From assembly GCA_050950645.1 (NCBI GenBank), contig JBMNHZ010000018.1:185962-249961 (forward strand): DNA of 64,000 nucleotides, in the 5' to 3' direction. Within the stretch, counting starts at the first letter, position 1; every line of letters begins with the position of its first letter. The stretch is from BRH-c25 sp012519325. Its GTDB lineage: Bacteria > Bacillota > Clostridia > Lutisporales > Lutisporaceae. Below the pieces are notes generated by a model. The model was not told the DNA's origin and ran no database searches. It saw only the letters and a program-made list of their open reading frames with translations. The translations under genes were made by a program, and so were the position numbers. Below are positions 26,711 through 36,012 of this stretch, piece after piece.

Positions 26711-28648
26711 TTGAATGCTTTGCCTTACATTATTACAGTGAAGAACAGAGTCGAGAAAGTCAATAAACCATATCTTGATCTGACAGGTTATACGAAAGAG
26801 CAATTACTGGGAAGGACAGTCGGGGACGTATTGCAGCAGCTTCTAAGAATCAGTGCGGATATAAATAAGATAAGACATTTGAAAAAATGTAACTGCTATA
26901 TGTTTGATATCTGCCGCAGGGTAAAAGATGTGACCATAAGCTATGCTGAGAACCCGGAACTGAAGCAGTGTATTTATACTTTCCGGACGAAGAAAAACTC
27001 CGTACTTGAAGATAAATATCCATTCCTGGAGCTTGCAAATTCTGCCAATGATATGGGAATGGCTCTTTACAGCGTGCCGGATTTTGTACTGCTGAAAGGG
27101 AACGAGAGCTATAGAAGATATTGCCGCAGACTGTATGGGAGTTCGGAGGATATTATCGGAAAGCGTGTTGAAGAAATCATTCCCGATTGGGAAGGAAGTA
27201 GTACGAAAAACATTTTTAGCAAAGTAGTAAGTACATGCAAGCCTATGTTCTGCGATGAAAATATGAAAGAATATCCTGGAGCAGATATTGTCTGCACAAG
27301 ATATACTCTTACTCCGATTATTGAGGAAGATAGGGTAAGATATCTGGTGTTGATTCATAATGATGTGACTGAGAAGGTAAAAATAAGAAGTACTTTATCG
27401 GATAAAAACTCAATAATGGAAGGACAAAAAAATTATTTCGAAAAGCAGAGAGATTATCTGTACAATCTGTTTAATACAATGAGACTACCTATAATATCCT
27501 TTTCATTTCCCGAATATTATATTAAGGAATTTAACAAGAAAGCATTGTCCGAAATAAGGGAGTTCACCGGCATTGACAATCTGATTATTAAGAGTGATAC
27601 CATTGGCAAGAGACTGGCCGAATTAATTCCATCAATTAATTTACGTAACGAAGATATATATATCGAACAAATGAATAAAACAAAATCTTCCGTATGTCAT
27701 AAGAGAATAGGAATGGAAAAAAAAGGACGGAAGGTGTATTACGATATTATTTACCATCCATTTATAGGCATTAATGAAGAAATAACTGAGGTTTTGATAG
27801 TTGGAGTAGATGTTACAGACGAAGTGGAAAAAGAGAAGCAGATGGAGAATATATTAAAGCTTAAAGATGACTTCTTGTATTTTATTACTCATGAGTTCAA
27901 GACTCCGTTAACAGTCATAAATGCAGCCGTACAGACTCTGGAACATATTTATTCAAAGGAGATTCCCGACAAGGCCAGGGTATTAATCGGAAAGATTAAA
28001 CAAAATTCATTCAGGCAGCTTAGACTTGTAAACAACCTGCTTGAAATCGCACGTATAAACTCCGGCTTTATCAAACTCAAACAAAGGAATGTAGATATAG
28101 TTTTTTTGACAAAGTCCATTACTGAGTCTGTCGCAATTTACGCTCAGCAGAAAGGTGTCGGGATAGTTTTTGTTTCAAAGTTCCCTGAAAGGATAATAGG
28201 TTTGGATGATGAAAAATTTGAACGTATACTTCTTAACCTTCTTTCTAATGCAATCAAGTTTACACCGGCAGGCAGAAAGGTTTCAGTCGAGGTATTCTCC
28301 AAATTGCATAATAACAAGAGAATGGTCTGCATTAAGGTAAAGGATCAGGGCATCGGGATTCCAAAGGTGAAGCAAAGTTTGATATTTGATCAGTTCGGTC
28401 AAGTAGACAGTATGCTTACAAACCAGGCTGAGGGCAGCGGTATAGGACTGTATCTGGTTAAGCTTCTGGTAAACTCTATCGGAGGAGATATTACTCTGGA
28501 TAGTGAATTGGGGAAGGGAAGCGTATTTACTTTAATGATACCCGCAAGAAAAGTGAAGGAGGATACGAAAGAACCGGAATACAAGCACATTTCTGACAGC
28601 CGGCTTGTACAATCTTTAGCGATTGAGTTTTCAGATATATACATATAA
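26711..28648 (+). CDS. Soluble PAS-domain sensor histidine kinase (orphan)
   Basis: A 645-aa cytoplasmic kinase without membrane helices. An N-terminal PAS domain (ALPYIITVKNRVEKVNKPYL, LTGYTKEQLLGRTV), then two further PAS-like segments, a HisKA H-box with His394 in FITHEFKTPL, and HATPase_c with the N-box (LLNLLSNAIKF), G1 (DQGIGIP) and G2 (GSGIGLYLVK). TTG 26711 follows GGGAG. No response regulator gene is adjacent. Orphan PAS kinases of this kind in clostridia often phosphorylate Spo0A; the 0A-like box upstream fits that, but it remains inference. Confidence 0.88.
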   Translation: MNALPYIITVKNRVEKVNKPYLDLTGYTKEQLLGRTVGDVLQQLLRISADINKIRHLKKCNCYMFDICRRVKDVTISYAENPELKQCIYTFRTKKNSVLEDKYPFLELANSANDMGMALYSVPDFVLLKGNESYRRYCRRLYGSSEDIIGKRVEEIIPDWEGSSTKNIFSKVVSTCKPMFCDENMKEYPGADIVCTRYTLTPIIEEDRVRYLVLIHNDVTEKVKIRSTLSDKNSIMEGQKNYFEKQRDYLYNLFNTMRLPIISFSFPEYYIKEFNKKALSEIREFTGIDNLIIKSDTIGKRLAELIPSINLRNEDIYIEQMNKTKSSVCHKRIGMEKKGRKVYYDIIYHPFIGINEEITEVLIVGVDVTDEVEKEKQMENILKLKDDFLYFITHEFKTPLTVINAAVQTLEHIYSKEIPDKARVLIGKIKQNSFRQLRLVNNLLEIARINSGFIKLKQRNVDIVFLTKSITESVAIYAQQKGVGIVFVSKFPERIIGLDDEKFERILLNLLSNAIKFTPAGRKVSVEVFSKLHNNKRMVCIKVKDQGIGIPKVKQSLIFDQFGQVDSMLTNQAEGSGIGLYLVKLLVNSIGGDITLDSELGKGSVFTLMIPARKVKEDTKEPEYKHISDSRLVQSLAIEFSDIYI

Positions 28649-28670
28649 AAAAATTGACATAGTCACATTG

Positions 28671-29141
28671 TTATTCCAGCAAAACATCAGGAGGCAGTTT
28701 TATGTCTTCAACAACATATTGAAATATACCCATGGGAGTTTCTACTTTAACGTCGTCTTTTATTTTTTTCAAAAGAAATGCCCTGCCCATTGGTGATAAA
28801 TATGATGCGCTATTTACATTAAGGTCAATTTCGCCCATAAAAGGTGATACAATTTGCATTTCTTCAGTTTTGTTCGTGTAGCAATCCCTAAGAATAATCT
28901 GACTTCCGATAATTACAAAAGGACATTCATCGGATGCATTATCATCCACATGAACTTCATTATATATAATGTTTTCAACATTTTTGATATAGGAATCCAG
29001 GAGCTCCTGAAAGTCACTACGTTCATTAGTCCAAACAGGGTAGTATTTATCAATAACACAGAGCTTTTCATCTTCAATTTTAATCAGGTGTTTTACAAGC
29101 ATTTCATATATTTTTCTCGAGATAATAGTCTTTGACACCAT
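28671..29141 (-). CDS. GreA/GreB (Rnk-like) C-terminal domain protein
   Basis: A 156-aa protein whose last 60 residues (YLSPMGRAFLLKKIKDDVKVETPMGIFQYVVEDI) are the FKBP-like C-terminal domain of transcript-cleavage factors GreA/GreB and of Rnk. The N-terminal part is short and not the canonical GreA coiled coil with its acidic DE tip, so cleavage activity is doubtful. It may bind the RNA polymerase secondary channel as a modulator. ATG 29141 follows AGGAGG. Monocistronic, convergent with the kinase gene. Confidence 0.75.
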   Translation of the reverse strand: MVSKTIISRKIYEMLVKHLIKIEDEKLCVIDKYYPVWTNERSDFQELLDSYIKNVENIIYNEVHVDDNASDECPFVIIGSQIILRDCYTNKTEEMQIVSPFMGEIDLNVNSASYLSPMGRAFLLKKIKDDVKVETPMGIFQYVVEDIKLPPDVLLE

Positions 29142-29325
29142 TAATACCTCCTAAAAATTACATTAAATGGTAAATCTTATAACAATACAACAAGGCACCT
29201 TGCAGAAATGCTGCAAAATGCCCGTATATACAGTTTAACATAAATGTAAATGGATGTAAATAGTGGAGCGCATTTACATTTAATTGAAATGTTGGATTTT
29301 TCGAACAAATGCTATAAAAAGCATA

Positions 29326-29354
29326 TTGACAATTATATAGATTTATTATATTAT
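29326..29354 (+). promoter_or_regulatory. Promoter of the cysE T-box transcript
   Basis: TTGACA (29326-29331), 17-nt spacer, TATTAT (29349-29354). It lies directly ahead of the T-box leader. Confidence 0.75.
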
Positions 29355-29371
29355 TATATCATAGTAAAATA

Positions 29372-29660
29372 GTAGGAATTAAGACAAAGGCTTTGAATGG
29401 AAAGGGTAGGCACACAAGTATTTCTTCAGAGAAGGGCTGCATAGGGTTCCCCCGATAGCTGTGAGCAGCCTCAGAAATCGGTGCTGAAAGTGCGTCCGGG
29501 AGCTTTAGACTGAACAAACCGAAGCAATGGTTTAAGTAGGATATGACGGGAGCACCCGTTACAGTACAGGGATATGTTAGTATCCTTATTGAGTACTGAA
29601 AGAGTGGAACCGCATTATATGCCTCTTTATGCATATGAAAATATGTATAAAGAGGCTTTT
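29372..29660 (+). promoter_or_regulatory. T-box riboswitch, cysteine-specific, upstream of cysE
   Basis: The leader contains the specifier context GAAAG-TGC-G with the Cys codon TGC at 29491-29493, a T-box AGAGTGGAACCGC at 29601-29613 and a terminator (GCCTCTTTATGC... paired with ...ATAAAGAGGC plus a T-run) at 29621-29660. Uncharged tRNA-Cys would allow read-through into cysE, so serine acetylation for cysteine synthesis rises when Cys-tRNA falls. The specifier was assigned by its position and matches the downstream gene. Confidence 0.9.
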
Positions 29661-29743
29661 ATTGATAATGGGGGACGCAAGGGAGTATGTAAAATTAAAG
29701 TCCGGAAGGATAACAAGAAAATCTATTGTAAAGGGTGGTAATT

Positions 29744-30370
29744 ATGTTAAGACAACTGAAGGAAGAAATTAATACAATATTTGAAAGAGATCCGGCTGCA
29801 AGAAGCTATTTGGAAGTACTTTTATGCTACCCCGGTCTGCATGCTGTTTTTTGTCACAGAATTGCTCATAGACTTTACCGCAGGAAGCTGTTCTTCCTTG
29901 CAAGATTAATTTCTCAGGTGAGCAGGTTTTTTACGGGTATAGAAATACATCCAGGTGCTGTCATTGGGAAAAGGTTTTTTATTGACCACGGATCGGGTAT
30001 AGTTATCGGTGAAACAACCGAAATAGGTGACGATGTCACCCTGTATCAGGGAGCTACTTTGGGTGGGACAGGAAAGGATAAAGGCAAAAGGCATCCGACT
30101 ATAGGGAATAATGTAACAATTGGCTCAGGGGCTAAAATCCTTGGACCTATAACAATAGGGCACAATGCAAAAATAGGAGCCGGTGCGGTGGTAGTGAGAT
30201 GTATACCTCCGAACAGCACAGCTGTGGGAGTTCCGGCCCATGTAGTCAAAAAGGAAGGAAAAGATGTGAACTATGTTGACTTAAATCACACGGATATTCC
30301 GGATCCCTTTGAAGATGAAATCAGAGCACTGGAAAAGAGAGTTAGGGAATTAGAGCAAAGAGTGGGATAG
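29744..30370 (+). CDS. cysE: Serine O-acetyltransferase
   Basis: Hexapeptide-repeat acyltransferase (208 aa) that makes O-acetylserine from serine and acetyl-CoA, the first step of cysteine synthesis. N-terminal helical domain (ERDPAARSYLEVLLCYPGLHAV), then a left-handed beta-helix: IHPGAVIGKRFFIDHGSGIVIGET and GGTGKDKGKRHP with the active-site His residues. The C-terminal tail is a short Glu/Arg coiled coil rather than the CysK-binding Ile tail. ATG 29744 follows AGGGTGGT (GTG 29735 lies within that site). Controlled by the Cys T-box. Confidence 0.95.
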   Translation: MLRQLKEEINTIFERDPAARSYLEVLLCYPGLHAVFCHRIAHRLYRRKLFFLARLISQVSRFFTGIEIHPGAVIGKRFFIDHGSGIVIGETTEIGDDVTLYQGATLGGTGKDKGKRHPTIGNNVTIGSGAKILGPITIGHNAKIGAGAVVVRCIPPNSTAVGVPAHVVKKEGKDVNYVDLNHTDIPDPFEDEIRALEKRVRELEQRVG

Positions 30371-30455
30371 GTGGAAGCATACTGGGATTTTCCTATTGAT
30401 AAAAGCTGGTGATAATATTAACATAAGTATTAATATGTAATAATGTGCATAAGAG

Positions 30456-31283
30456 GTGGTTAAGATAAAAAGGGGATTTGAGATAATAAAGAAAAACGGT
30501 TTGGCTTACCTTGCCATACCTGCCTTTGAAGATACCGGTATGGTGAAGCACTGCTTCACTTCAAGAATCGGAGGTGTAAGTCAGGGTATTTACAATTCGC
30601 TTAACACCTCCGATGACAAAGAGGATCCTATAGAAAATGTCCATAGGAATCTTGAACTGGTGTGCGAAGCTATAGGGGTTAATTACAGAAATCTGGTATT
30701 TTCCGATCAGACTCACGAGGATAACATCAGGGCAGTAACAAAAGCAGATTTGGGAAAAGGCATAACCATACCGAATGATATAACTCACACAGACGGATTA
30801 ATGACAAATATTCCGGGTATACCGTTAATTACCTTTTATGCCGACTGCGTCCCGCTTTTCTTTCTCGATAAAGAGAATAGGGCAATTGCGGTTGTTCATT
30901 CGGGCTGGAAGGGCACAGTGCTGAAAATAGGAGCCAAGACGATAAGAAAAATGATGAAGGTATACGGTACTAATCCTGAAAATTGCCTTATAGGGATAGG
31001 ACCTTCCATAGAGATGGATTGTTTTGAGGTTGGGCCTGAGGTTGCAGAGCAATTTATTGAAAGCTTTGGCAACCGGCCCCAAATTATTAAGCCGTTAGAG
31101 AACGGGAAGTACGTAGTTGACTTATGGGCAGCTAATAAACTTATGCTGATGGAATTGGGAGTGCCTGAGGATAACATAACAATAAGCGGGTTCTGTACAA
31201 AATGCAGTGAAGAATATTTTTTTTCATATAGGAGGGATAAGGGCAGAACCGGATCAATGTCAGCAATAATGGAACTGAAATAG
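30456..31283 (+). CDS. pgeF: Peptidoglycan editing factor PgeF (YfiH/laccase-domain family)
   Basis: A 275-aa protein of the Cu-oxidase_4 family, now regarded as a purine nucleoside phosphorylase/adenosine deaminase-like enzyme that also prevents misincorporation in cell-wall precursors. Signatures: HCFTSRIGGVS, FSDQTHEDNI, ADCVPLFF, VVHSGWKGT and the final FCTKCSEEYFFSYRRD, with metal ligands His (QTH), Cys (ADC) and His (VHSGWKG). The start is unclear: GTG 30456 lies inside the AGAGGTGG ribosome site, while an in-frame ATA at 30465 has ideal spacing. It lies downstream of cysE. Confidence 0.88.
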   Translation: MVKIKRGFEIIKKNGLAYLAIPAFEDTGMVKHCFTSRIGGVSQGIYNSLNTSDDKEDPIENVHRNLELVCEAIGVNYRNLVFSDQTHEDNIRAVTKADLGKGITIPNDITHTDGLMTNIPGIPLITFYADCVPLFFLDKENRAIAVVHSGWKGTVLKIGAKTIRKMMKVYGTNPENCLIGIGPSIEMDCFEVGPEVAEQFIESFGNRPQIIKPLENGKYVVDLWAANKLMLMELGVPEDNITISGFCTKCSEEYFFSYRRDKGRTGSMSAIMELK

Positions 31284-31297
31284 AACAATGCGACATA

Positions 31298-31442
31298 ACT
31301 GAGGACACGGGTGAGGACACGGGGACGTTTCTCGAGGACACGGGGACGTTTCTCCTGTCCGCTAAAAGCGGACAGGAGAAACTCCCCGTGTCCTCCCCCG
31401 TGTCCTCCCCGTGTCCTCCCCGTGTCCTCACCCGTGTCCTCT
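31298..31442. repeat. GGGGACGTTTC-family repeat, copy 4 (extended)
   Basis: The largest copy. Two GAGGACACGGGGACGTTTCTC units and a TGTCCGC/GCGGACA hairpin core are followed by a run of CCCCGTGTCCTC units that pair with the left arm. The left edge has AATGCGACATAACTGAGGACAC, resembling the edge of copy 3. It separates pgeF from the DUF512 gene. Confidence 0.85.
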
Positions 31443-31537
31443 CACAAACACTATAGTATATTATTAAGCTGATATGATATAATACAATGTATAATAATTG
31501 GCGAATCATGGTTTTGCATGTAAGGGAGGAAAAAATT

Positions 31538-32851
31538 TTGGCGAATTCGGGCGTAGAAATTATTGAAGTACGTCCTTTAAGCATAGCAGAGGAATTGGGC
31601 ATTAAAAAAGGAGACAGACTAATTAGTATAAACGGTGCAAAAATCAGGGATATACTTGAATATAAATATCTTACCACCGATGAATTCCTTGAGGTGGAAG
31701 TAGAGCACACAAACGGTGAGATATGGATTTATGAAGTTGAAAAAGAGTATGATGAGGATATTGGAGTAGTTTTTGAGGGAATTATTGACAAACCGAAATC
31801 CTGTCATAATAAATGTATTTTTTGTTTTATTGACCAATTGCCCTCCGGAATGAGAGAAACCTTATATTTCAAGGATGATGACACAAGGCTGTCTTTTCTG
31901 CAGGGTAATTTTGTAACACTTACCAACCTCAGTGAAAGGGAGATAGACAGAATAATAAAATATCGCATCAGTCCTATAAATGTATCGGTGCACACAACAG
32001 ACCCGGAACTCAGGAAAAAGATGCTGAATAATAAAAATGCCGGAAGACTGATGGATTGTCTGGAAAGGCTTAGAGAAGGCGAAATAGAGGTTAAAGCACA
32101 AATAGTACTCTGTCCCGGATTGAATGACGGAGAGCATCTGGCTGCGACACTCAGGGATCTTGCCGGATTGTACCCCCAAACAAGCTGCACTGCAGTTGTT
32201 CCTGTAGGTATAACAAAATACAGACAAGGTCTGTATGAACTTACGGAGTATGATGCTGCATCAGCTGCTTCGGTAATAAATCTGGTTAAAAAGCATCAGG
32301 ATAAGTTCCTGTCTGAATTGAATACGAGATTTGTATTCTTGTCTGATGAATTCTATCTTATATCAGGTAAAGACCTGCCGATGTATGAGGAATATGAGGA
32401 ATTTATGCAGCTCGAAAATGGAGTTGGCCTAATTGCGCTTTTCAACAGGGAGGTTGAAGAGTCATTGAAAAGACTTGGGGGTTATTGCAAAAAGCCGAGA
32501 TTAATTTCTATGATAACAGGAGTTTATGCAGCTCCAATTTTGAAAAAAGCGGTATCTAAAATAGAAAGCAGAATTGAAAAACTCAAAATAAACATTTTTT
32601 CTATAGTCAACGACTTTTTTGGGGAGGGTGTGAAGGTATCAGGCCTTCTCACAGGTAAGGATATAATTGAACAACTTAAGGGCAGGGATGTTGGAAGCAA
32701 TGTATTCATACCTGACTGCATGCTTAAAAAGGACGAAAAAATATTTCTTGATGATATTACTGTTGAAGAACTGGAAAAGGAGCTTGGTGCAAATATTACA
32801 ATATGCAGGGAAGACGGCAGTGATCTTGTTAAGAATATATTATCCCTTTAA
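31538..32851 (+). CDS. DUF512/PDZ-domain radical SAM-like FeS protein
   Basis: A 437-aa protein: N-terminal PDZ-like domain (IIEVRPLSIAEELGIKKGDRLISING), then C89-x3-C93-x2-C96 (CHNKCIFCFIDQLP), the radical-SAM-like cluster motif of the DUF512 family, and a C-terminal DUF512 domain (FLSDEFYLISG...). The function of this family is not established. TTG 31538 is chosen with GGGAGGA 7 nt upstream. It sits directly ahead of der, its usual place in clostridia. Confidence 0.85.
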   Translation: MANSGVEIIEVRPLSIAEELGIKKGDRLISINGAKIRDILEYKYLTTDEFLEVEVEHTNGEIWIYEVEKEYDEDIGVVFEGIIDKPKSCHNKCIFCFIDQLPSGMRETLYFKDDDTRLSFLQGNFVTLTNLSEREIDRIIKYRISPINVSVHTTDPELRKKMLNNKNAGRLMDCLERLREGEIEVKAQIVLCPGLNDGEHLAATLRDLAGLYPQTSCTAVVPVGITKYRQGLYELTEYDAASAASVINLVKKHQDKFLSELNTRFVFLSDEFYLISGKDLPMYEEYEEFMQLENGVGLIALFNREVEESLKRLGGYCKKPRLISMITGVYAAPILKKAVSKIESRIEKLKINIFSIVNDFFGEGVKVSGLLTGKDIIEQLKGRDVGSNVFIPDCMLKKDEKIFLDDITVEELEKELGANITICREDGSDLVKNILSL

Positions 32852-32878
32852 TGGATTAATGTCAGGAGGTGGGGTATA

Positions 32879-34192
32879 TTGGCAAAATCAATTGTTGCAA
32901 TAATAGGACGTCCCAATGTTGGAAAGTCAACACTTTTCAACAAATTGGCAGGGAAGAGGATTTCTATTGTAGAGGATCATCCCGGAGTGACCAGGGATAG
33001 GATTTATACAGAGGTACAGTGGCAGGACAGGACATTTACTTTAATTGATACAGGAGGGATTGAACCGTACAGTGAGGATTTGATGCTGAAGCAGATGAAG
33101 CAGCAGGCTGAGATTGCCATAGAAACAGCTGAGGTTATTGTATTTCTTGTAGACGGGCAGGAGGGAATAACCCCTTCCGATCAGGAGGTAGCAAATTTAC
33201 TTCGAAGGACTCGTAAAAAAATAATACTGGCAGTCAATAAGATTGATGCTCCAAAGTATAGGGATAACATATATGAATTCTATAATCTCGGATTGGGGGA
33301 ACCAATAGGGATTTCTTCAGGCCAGGCATTGGGATTGGGAGACCTGCTTGACTTAATAATCAAGAACCTTTCTCCTGAAAAAGAAGAGATATATGATGAA
33401 TATACAATAAAGGTTGCTGTAGTAGGTAAGCCCAATGTCGGAAAGTCTTCCCTGATAAACAGGATATTGGGTGAGCAAAGGGTTATAGTAACTGATGTTC
33501 CCGGTACCACAAGAGATGCTATTGACACACCTTTTACAATAGGAGAAAACAAATATGTATTTATTGATACGGCGGGTATGAGAAAAAGGGGCAAGGTTTT
33601 TGAATCTATAGAAAGATACAGTGTTATCAGGTCCCTCACTGCCATTGAAAGAGCAGATGTATGCCTTATGCTGATAGACGGAAAGGAAGGGGTAAGTGAG
33701 CAGGACAGTAAGATTGCAGGCTATATCCATGATCAGGGCAAGGCTGCTGTTATAATTGTAAACAAGTGGGACATAGTAGAAAAGGATGACAAGACCATAG
33801 ACAGATATAAATCGGAAATAAGGAATAAGCTTTCCTTTATGGATTATTCTCCCATACTTTTTATCTCTGCTTTAACGGGTCAAAGGGTGAATAAGGTGCT
33901 GGAACTAGTAAATTATGTATCTAACAACCATGCTATGAGAATTTCCACAGGTATGCTGAATGATGTCATAAATGAGGCAGTGCTTATGAATCAGCCGGCT
34001 CTTTCCGGCGGGAGAAGGTTCAAAATATACTATGCCACACAGGTTTCAATAAAACCACCAACCTTTGCGCTATTTGTAAATGAGCCTTCTTTGATGCATT
34101 TTTCGTATCAAAGGTATCTGGAGAATCAAATAAGAAAGGCTTTTAGCTTTGAAGGGACACCTTTAAGGTTTGTGCTGAGAAAGAGAGAGTAA
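32879..34192 (+). CDS. der: GTPase Der (EngA), 50S ribosome assembly
   Basis: Tandem-GTPase protein (437 aa) required for 50S subunit maturation. Domain 1: GRPNVGKST (G1), DTGG (G3), NKID (G4). Domain 2: GKPNVGKSS, DTAG, NKWD. C-terminal KH-like domain (FKIYYATQVSIKPPTFALFVN). TTG 32879 follows AGGAGGTGGGG. It starts 27 nt after the DUF512 gene and is followed by plsY and gpsA, a common clostridial cluster. Confidence 0.97.
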   Translation: MAKSIVAIIGRPNVGKSTLFNKLAGKRISIVEDHPGVTRDRIYTEVQWQDRTFTLIDTGGIEPYSEDLMLKQMKQQAEIAIETAEVIVFLVDGQEGITPSDQEVANLLRRTRKKIILAVNKIDAPKYRDNIYEFYNLGLGEPIGISSGQALGLGDLLDLIIKNLSPEKEEIYDEYTIKVAVVGKPNVGKSSLINRILGEQRVIVTDVPGTTRDAIDTPFTIGENKYVFIDTAGMRKRGKVFESIERYSVIRSLTAIERADVCLMLIDGKEGVSEQDSKIAGYIHDQGKAAVIIVNKWDIVEKDDKTIDRYKSEIRNKLSFMDYSPILFISALTGQRVNKVLELVNYVSNNHAMRISTGMLNDVINEAVLMNQPALSGGRRFKIYYATQVSIKPPTFALFVNEPSLMHFSYQRYLENQIRKAFSFEGTPLRFVLRKRE

Positions 34193-34212
34193 AAGTAGGG
34201 GGACTTGTTTAT

Positions 34213-34809
34213 ATGAAATATGTATTAGTGAGTATAATAGCGTATCTCTTGGGTAATGTTGCGACATCATACATAGTATCCAAGGTTTTCGGAAAGATAG
34301 ATATCAGAGAGTACGGCAGCGGTAATGCAGGATCTACAAATGTCTTGAGGGTGCTGGGTGCGAAGGCGGCTGTTATTGCTTTTTCGGGAGATGTACTTAA
34401 AGGTACTGCAGCTGTGCTTATCGGAAGATACATCGGCGGGAGCTATGGAGAGATACTTGCGGGTATTTTCGTGATTGCCGGTCACAATTGGCCTGTCTTT
34501 TTGGGTGGAAAGGGAGGAAAAGGCATTGCAACAACAATTGGACTGATGCTGCCCATTGATCCTTTGATGGTAGTTCTTATTTTAATCGTAGGAATTATTG
34601 TCATAATAACCACAAGATACGTTTCTTTAGCATCGATAACAGGAGTGACTATATATCCCATAGCAATGATTGTTACGAAGAAACCAGCGGAATACATAGC
34701 TTTCAGTCTGATCTTGTCAGCAATAGCAATATACAGGCACAGAGCAAACATAGAGAGGCTGCTGAAAGGTACGGAATCAAAATTTGGACAAAAAAAGATA
34801 ACCGGTTAG
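34213..34809 (+). CDS. plsY: Acyl-phosphate:glycerol-3-phosphate acyltransferase
   Basis: Membrane enzyme (198 aa, five predicted helices) making 1-acyl-glycerol-3-phosphate from acyl-phosphate, the first acylation of phospholipid synthesis. The three conserved loops are visible: GSGNAGSTNVLR, GHNWPVFLGGKGGKGIATT and a late RHRANIERLLKGTE. ATG 34213. It lies 20 nt after der and 11 nt before gpsA, which makes its substrate. Confidence 0.95.
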   Translation: MKYVLVSIIAYLLGNVATSYIVSKVFGKIDIREYGSGNAGSTNVLRVLGAKAAVIAFSGDVLKGTAAVLIGRYIGGSYGEILAGIFVIAGHNWPVFLGGKGGKGIATTIGLMLPIDPLMVVLILIVGIIVIITTRYVSLASITGVTIYPIAMIVTKKPAEYIAFSLILSAIAIYRHRANIERLLKGTESKFGQKKITG

Positions 34810-34820
34810 GAGGTCAAAAG

Positions 34821-35849
34821 ATGGAGAATAATATTTCGATTTTTGGTGCCGGCAGCTGGGGGACGGCCGTGGCAGTGCTGCTTTCGGGAAAGGGTATGAA
34901 TGTCAAGCTTTGGGCAAGAGACAATGAACTGATTAATAGCATCAGGAGTACAAGGGAAAACTCTGCTTATTTACCGGGAGTGGTGCTGAATAAAAACATT
35001 CTGGTATCATCTGATATTGAATATTGCTGCAGCGGAAGCGAAATAATCATTATTGCTGCTCCTTCCCATGCAATGAGGGATATGTGCAATAGAATAAAGG
35101 AATATTTATCAAGGAAGCAGATTATTGTAAGCCTGGCAAAGGGGATTGAAAATCTTACACTGCTCAGGATGTCTGAAATTATAAATGAAATTTTGCCTGA
35201 AAATGAAGTGGCTGTGGTTTCAGGTCCCAGTCATGCGGAAGAAGTGGCCAGAGGTATTCCTACCGCAGTAGTTGCATCATCCATAAAAAGAGCAGTAGCT
35301 GAGTACATACAGGACATATTTATGAGTCCGTTATTTAGAGTATATACAAATCCAGACATTATTGGGGTTGAGCTTGGTGGTGCATTAAAGAATATTATTG
35401 CCCTGGGGGCGGGAATAATAGAGGGACTTGAATTGGGTGATAATACAAAGGCAGCAGTTATGACCAGGGGCATAGTTGAAATGGCAAGACTTGGAGAGTC
35501 CTTGGGAGCAAGCAGGGAAACCTTCAACGGCTTATCGGGTATCGGCGATCTGATAGTTACTTGTACAAGCATGCACAGTAGGAACAGGAGAGCAGGAATT
35601 GCCATCGGAAAGGGCAAATCTTTAGAAGAGGTGCTTGGTGGCACAAGGATGGTGGTGGAAGGTATCAGAAATACTAAATCCGCATATCAGCTGGCAAAGA
35701 GACAGAATGTAGAGATGCCGATTACCCAGGAAATATATAAGCTGCTTTTTGATAAGGCTGATATAAGGAATTCAGTAATGAATTTGACCATGAGATCAAA
35801 AACCCATGAAATTGAAGAGGTGGCTGAACGCAGAGTATTCACATGGTAA
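34821..35849 (+). CDS. gpsA: Glycerol-3-phosphate dehydrogenase [NAD(P)+]
   Basis: Cytoplasmic dehydrogenase of 342 aa that reduces dihydroxyacetone phosphate to glycerol 3-phosphate for phospholipid synthesis. Nucleotide-binding GAGSWGTA near the N-terminus, VSGPSHAEEVARGIPTA, the catalytic Lys in ELGGALKNIIALGAGI, and NTKAAVMTRG plus GDLIVTCTSMHSRNRR. ATG 34821 follows TAGGAGG. It follows plsY, whose substrate it makes. A terminator follows at 35902. Confidence 0.97.
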   Translation: MENNISIFGAGSWGTAVAVLLSGKGMNVKLWARDNELINSIRSTRENSAYLPGVVLNKNILVSSDIEYCCSGSEIIIIAAPSHAMRDMCNRIKEYLSRKQIIVSLAKGIENLTLLRMSEIINEILPENEVAVVSGPSHAEEVARGIPTAVVASSIKRAVAEYIQDIFMSPLFRVYTNPDIIGVELGGALKNIIALGAGIIEGLELGDNTKAAVMTRGIVEMARLGESLGASRETFNGLSGIGDLIVTCTSMHSRNRRAGIAIGKGKSLEEVLGGTRMVVEGIRNTKSAYQLAKRQNVEMPITQEIYKLLFDKADIRNSVMNLTMRSKTHEIEEVAERRVFTW

Positions 35850-35901
35850 GAGTGCTTCTGCCGAAACCTTCTCCTTATCATGAGTAATGCTTTTCCCAGT
35901 G

Positions 35902-35930
35902 AAAAAAGTGCGGCGTGAGACGCACTTTTT
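35902..35930 (+). terminator. Terminator after gpsA
   Basis: AAAAAGTGCG and CGCACTTTTT form a 10-bp stem with an 8-nt loop, ending in a T-run. Confidence 0.85.
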
Positions 35931-36012
35931 ATTGTAATAATAATTGCACATGCACATATATATTTAAAGAAGGACTATGCAATTATTTGAACACTATTAA
36001 GGAGGGAAGAGC

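Noticed and set aside
35940..36000. Sigma-E promoter of spoIVA
   Set aside because: A loose match only (ACATATA, about 15 nt, TATGCAAT); expected biologically but too weak to list as a feature.
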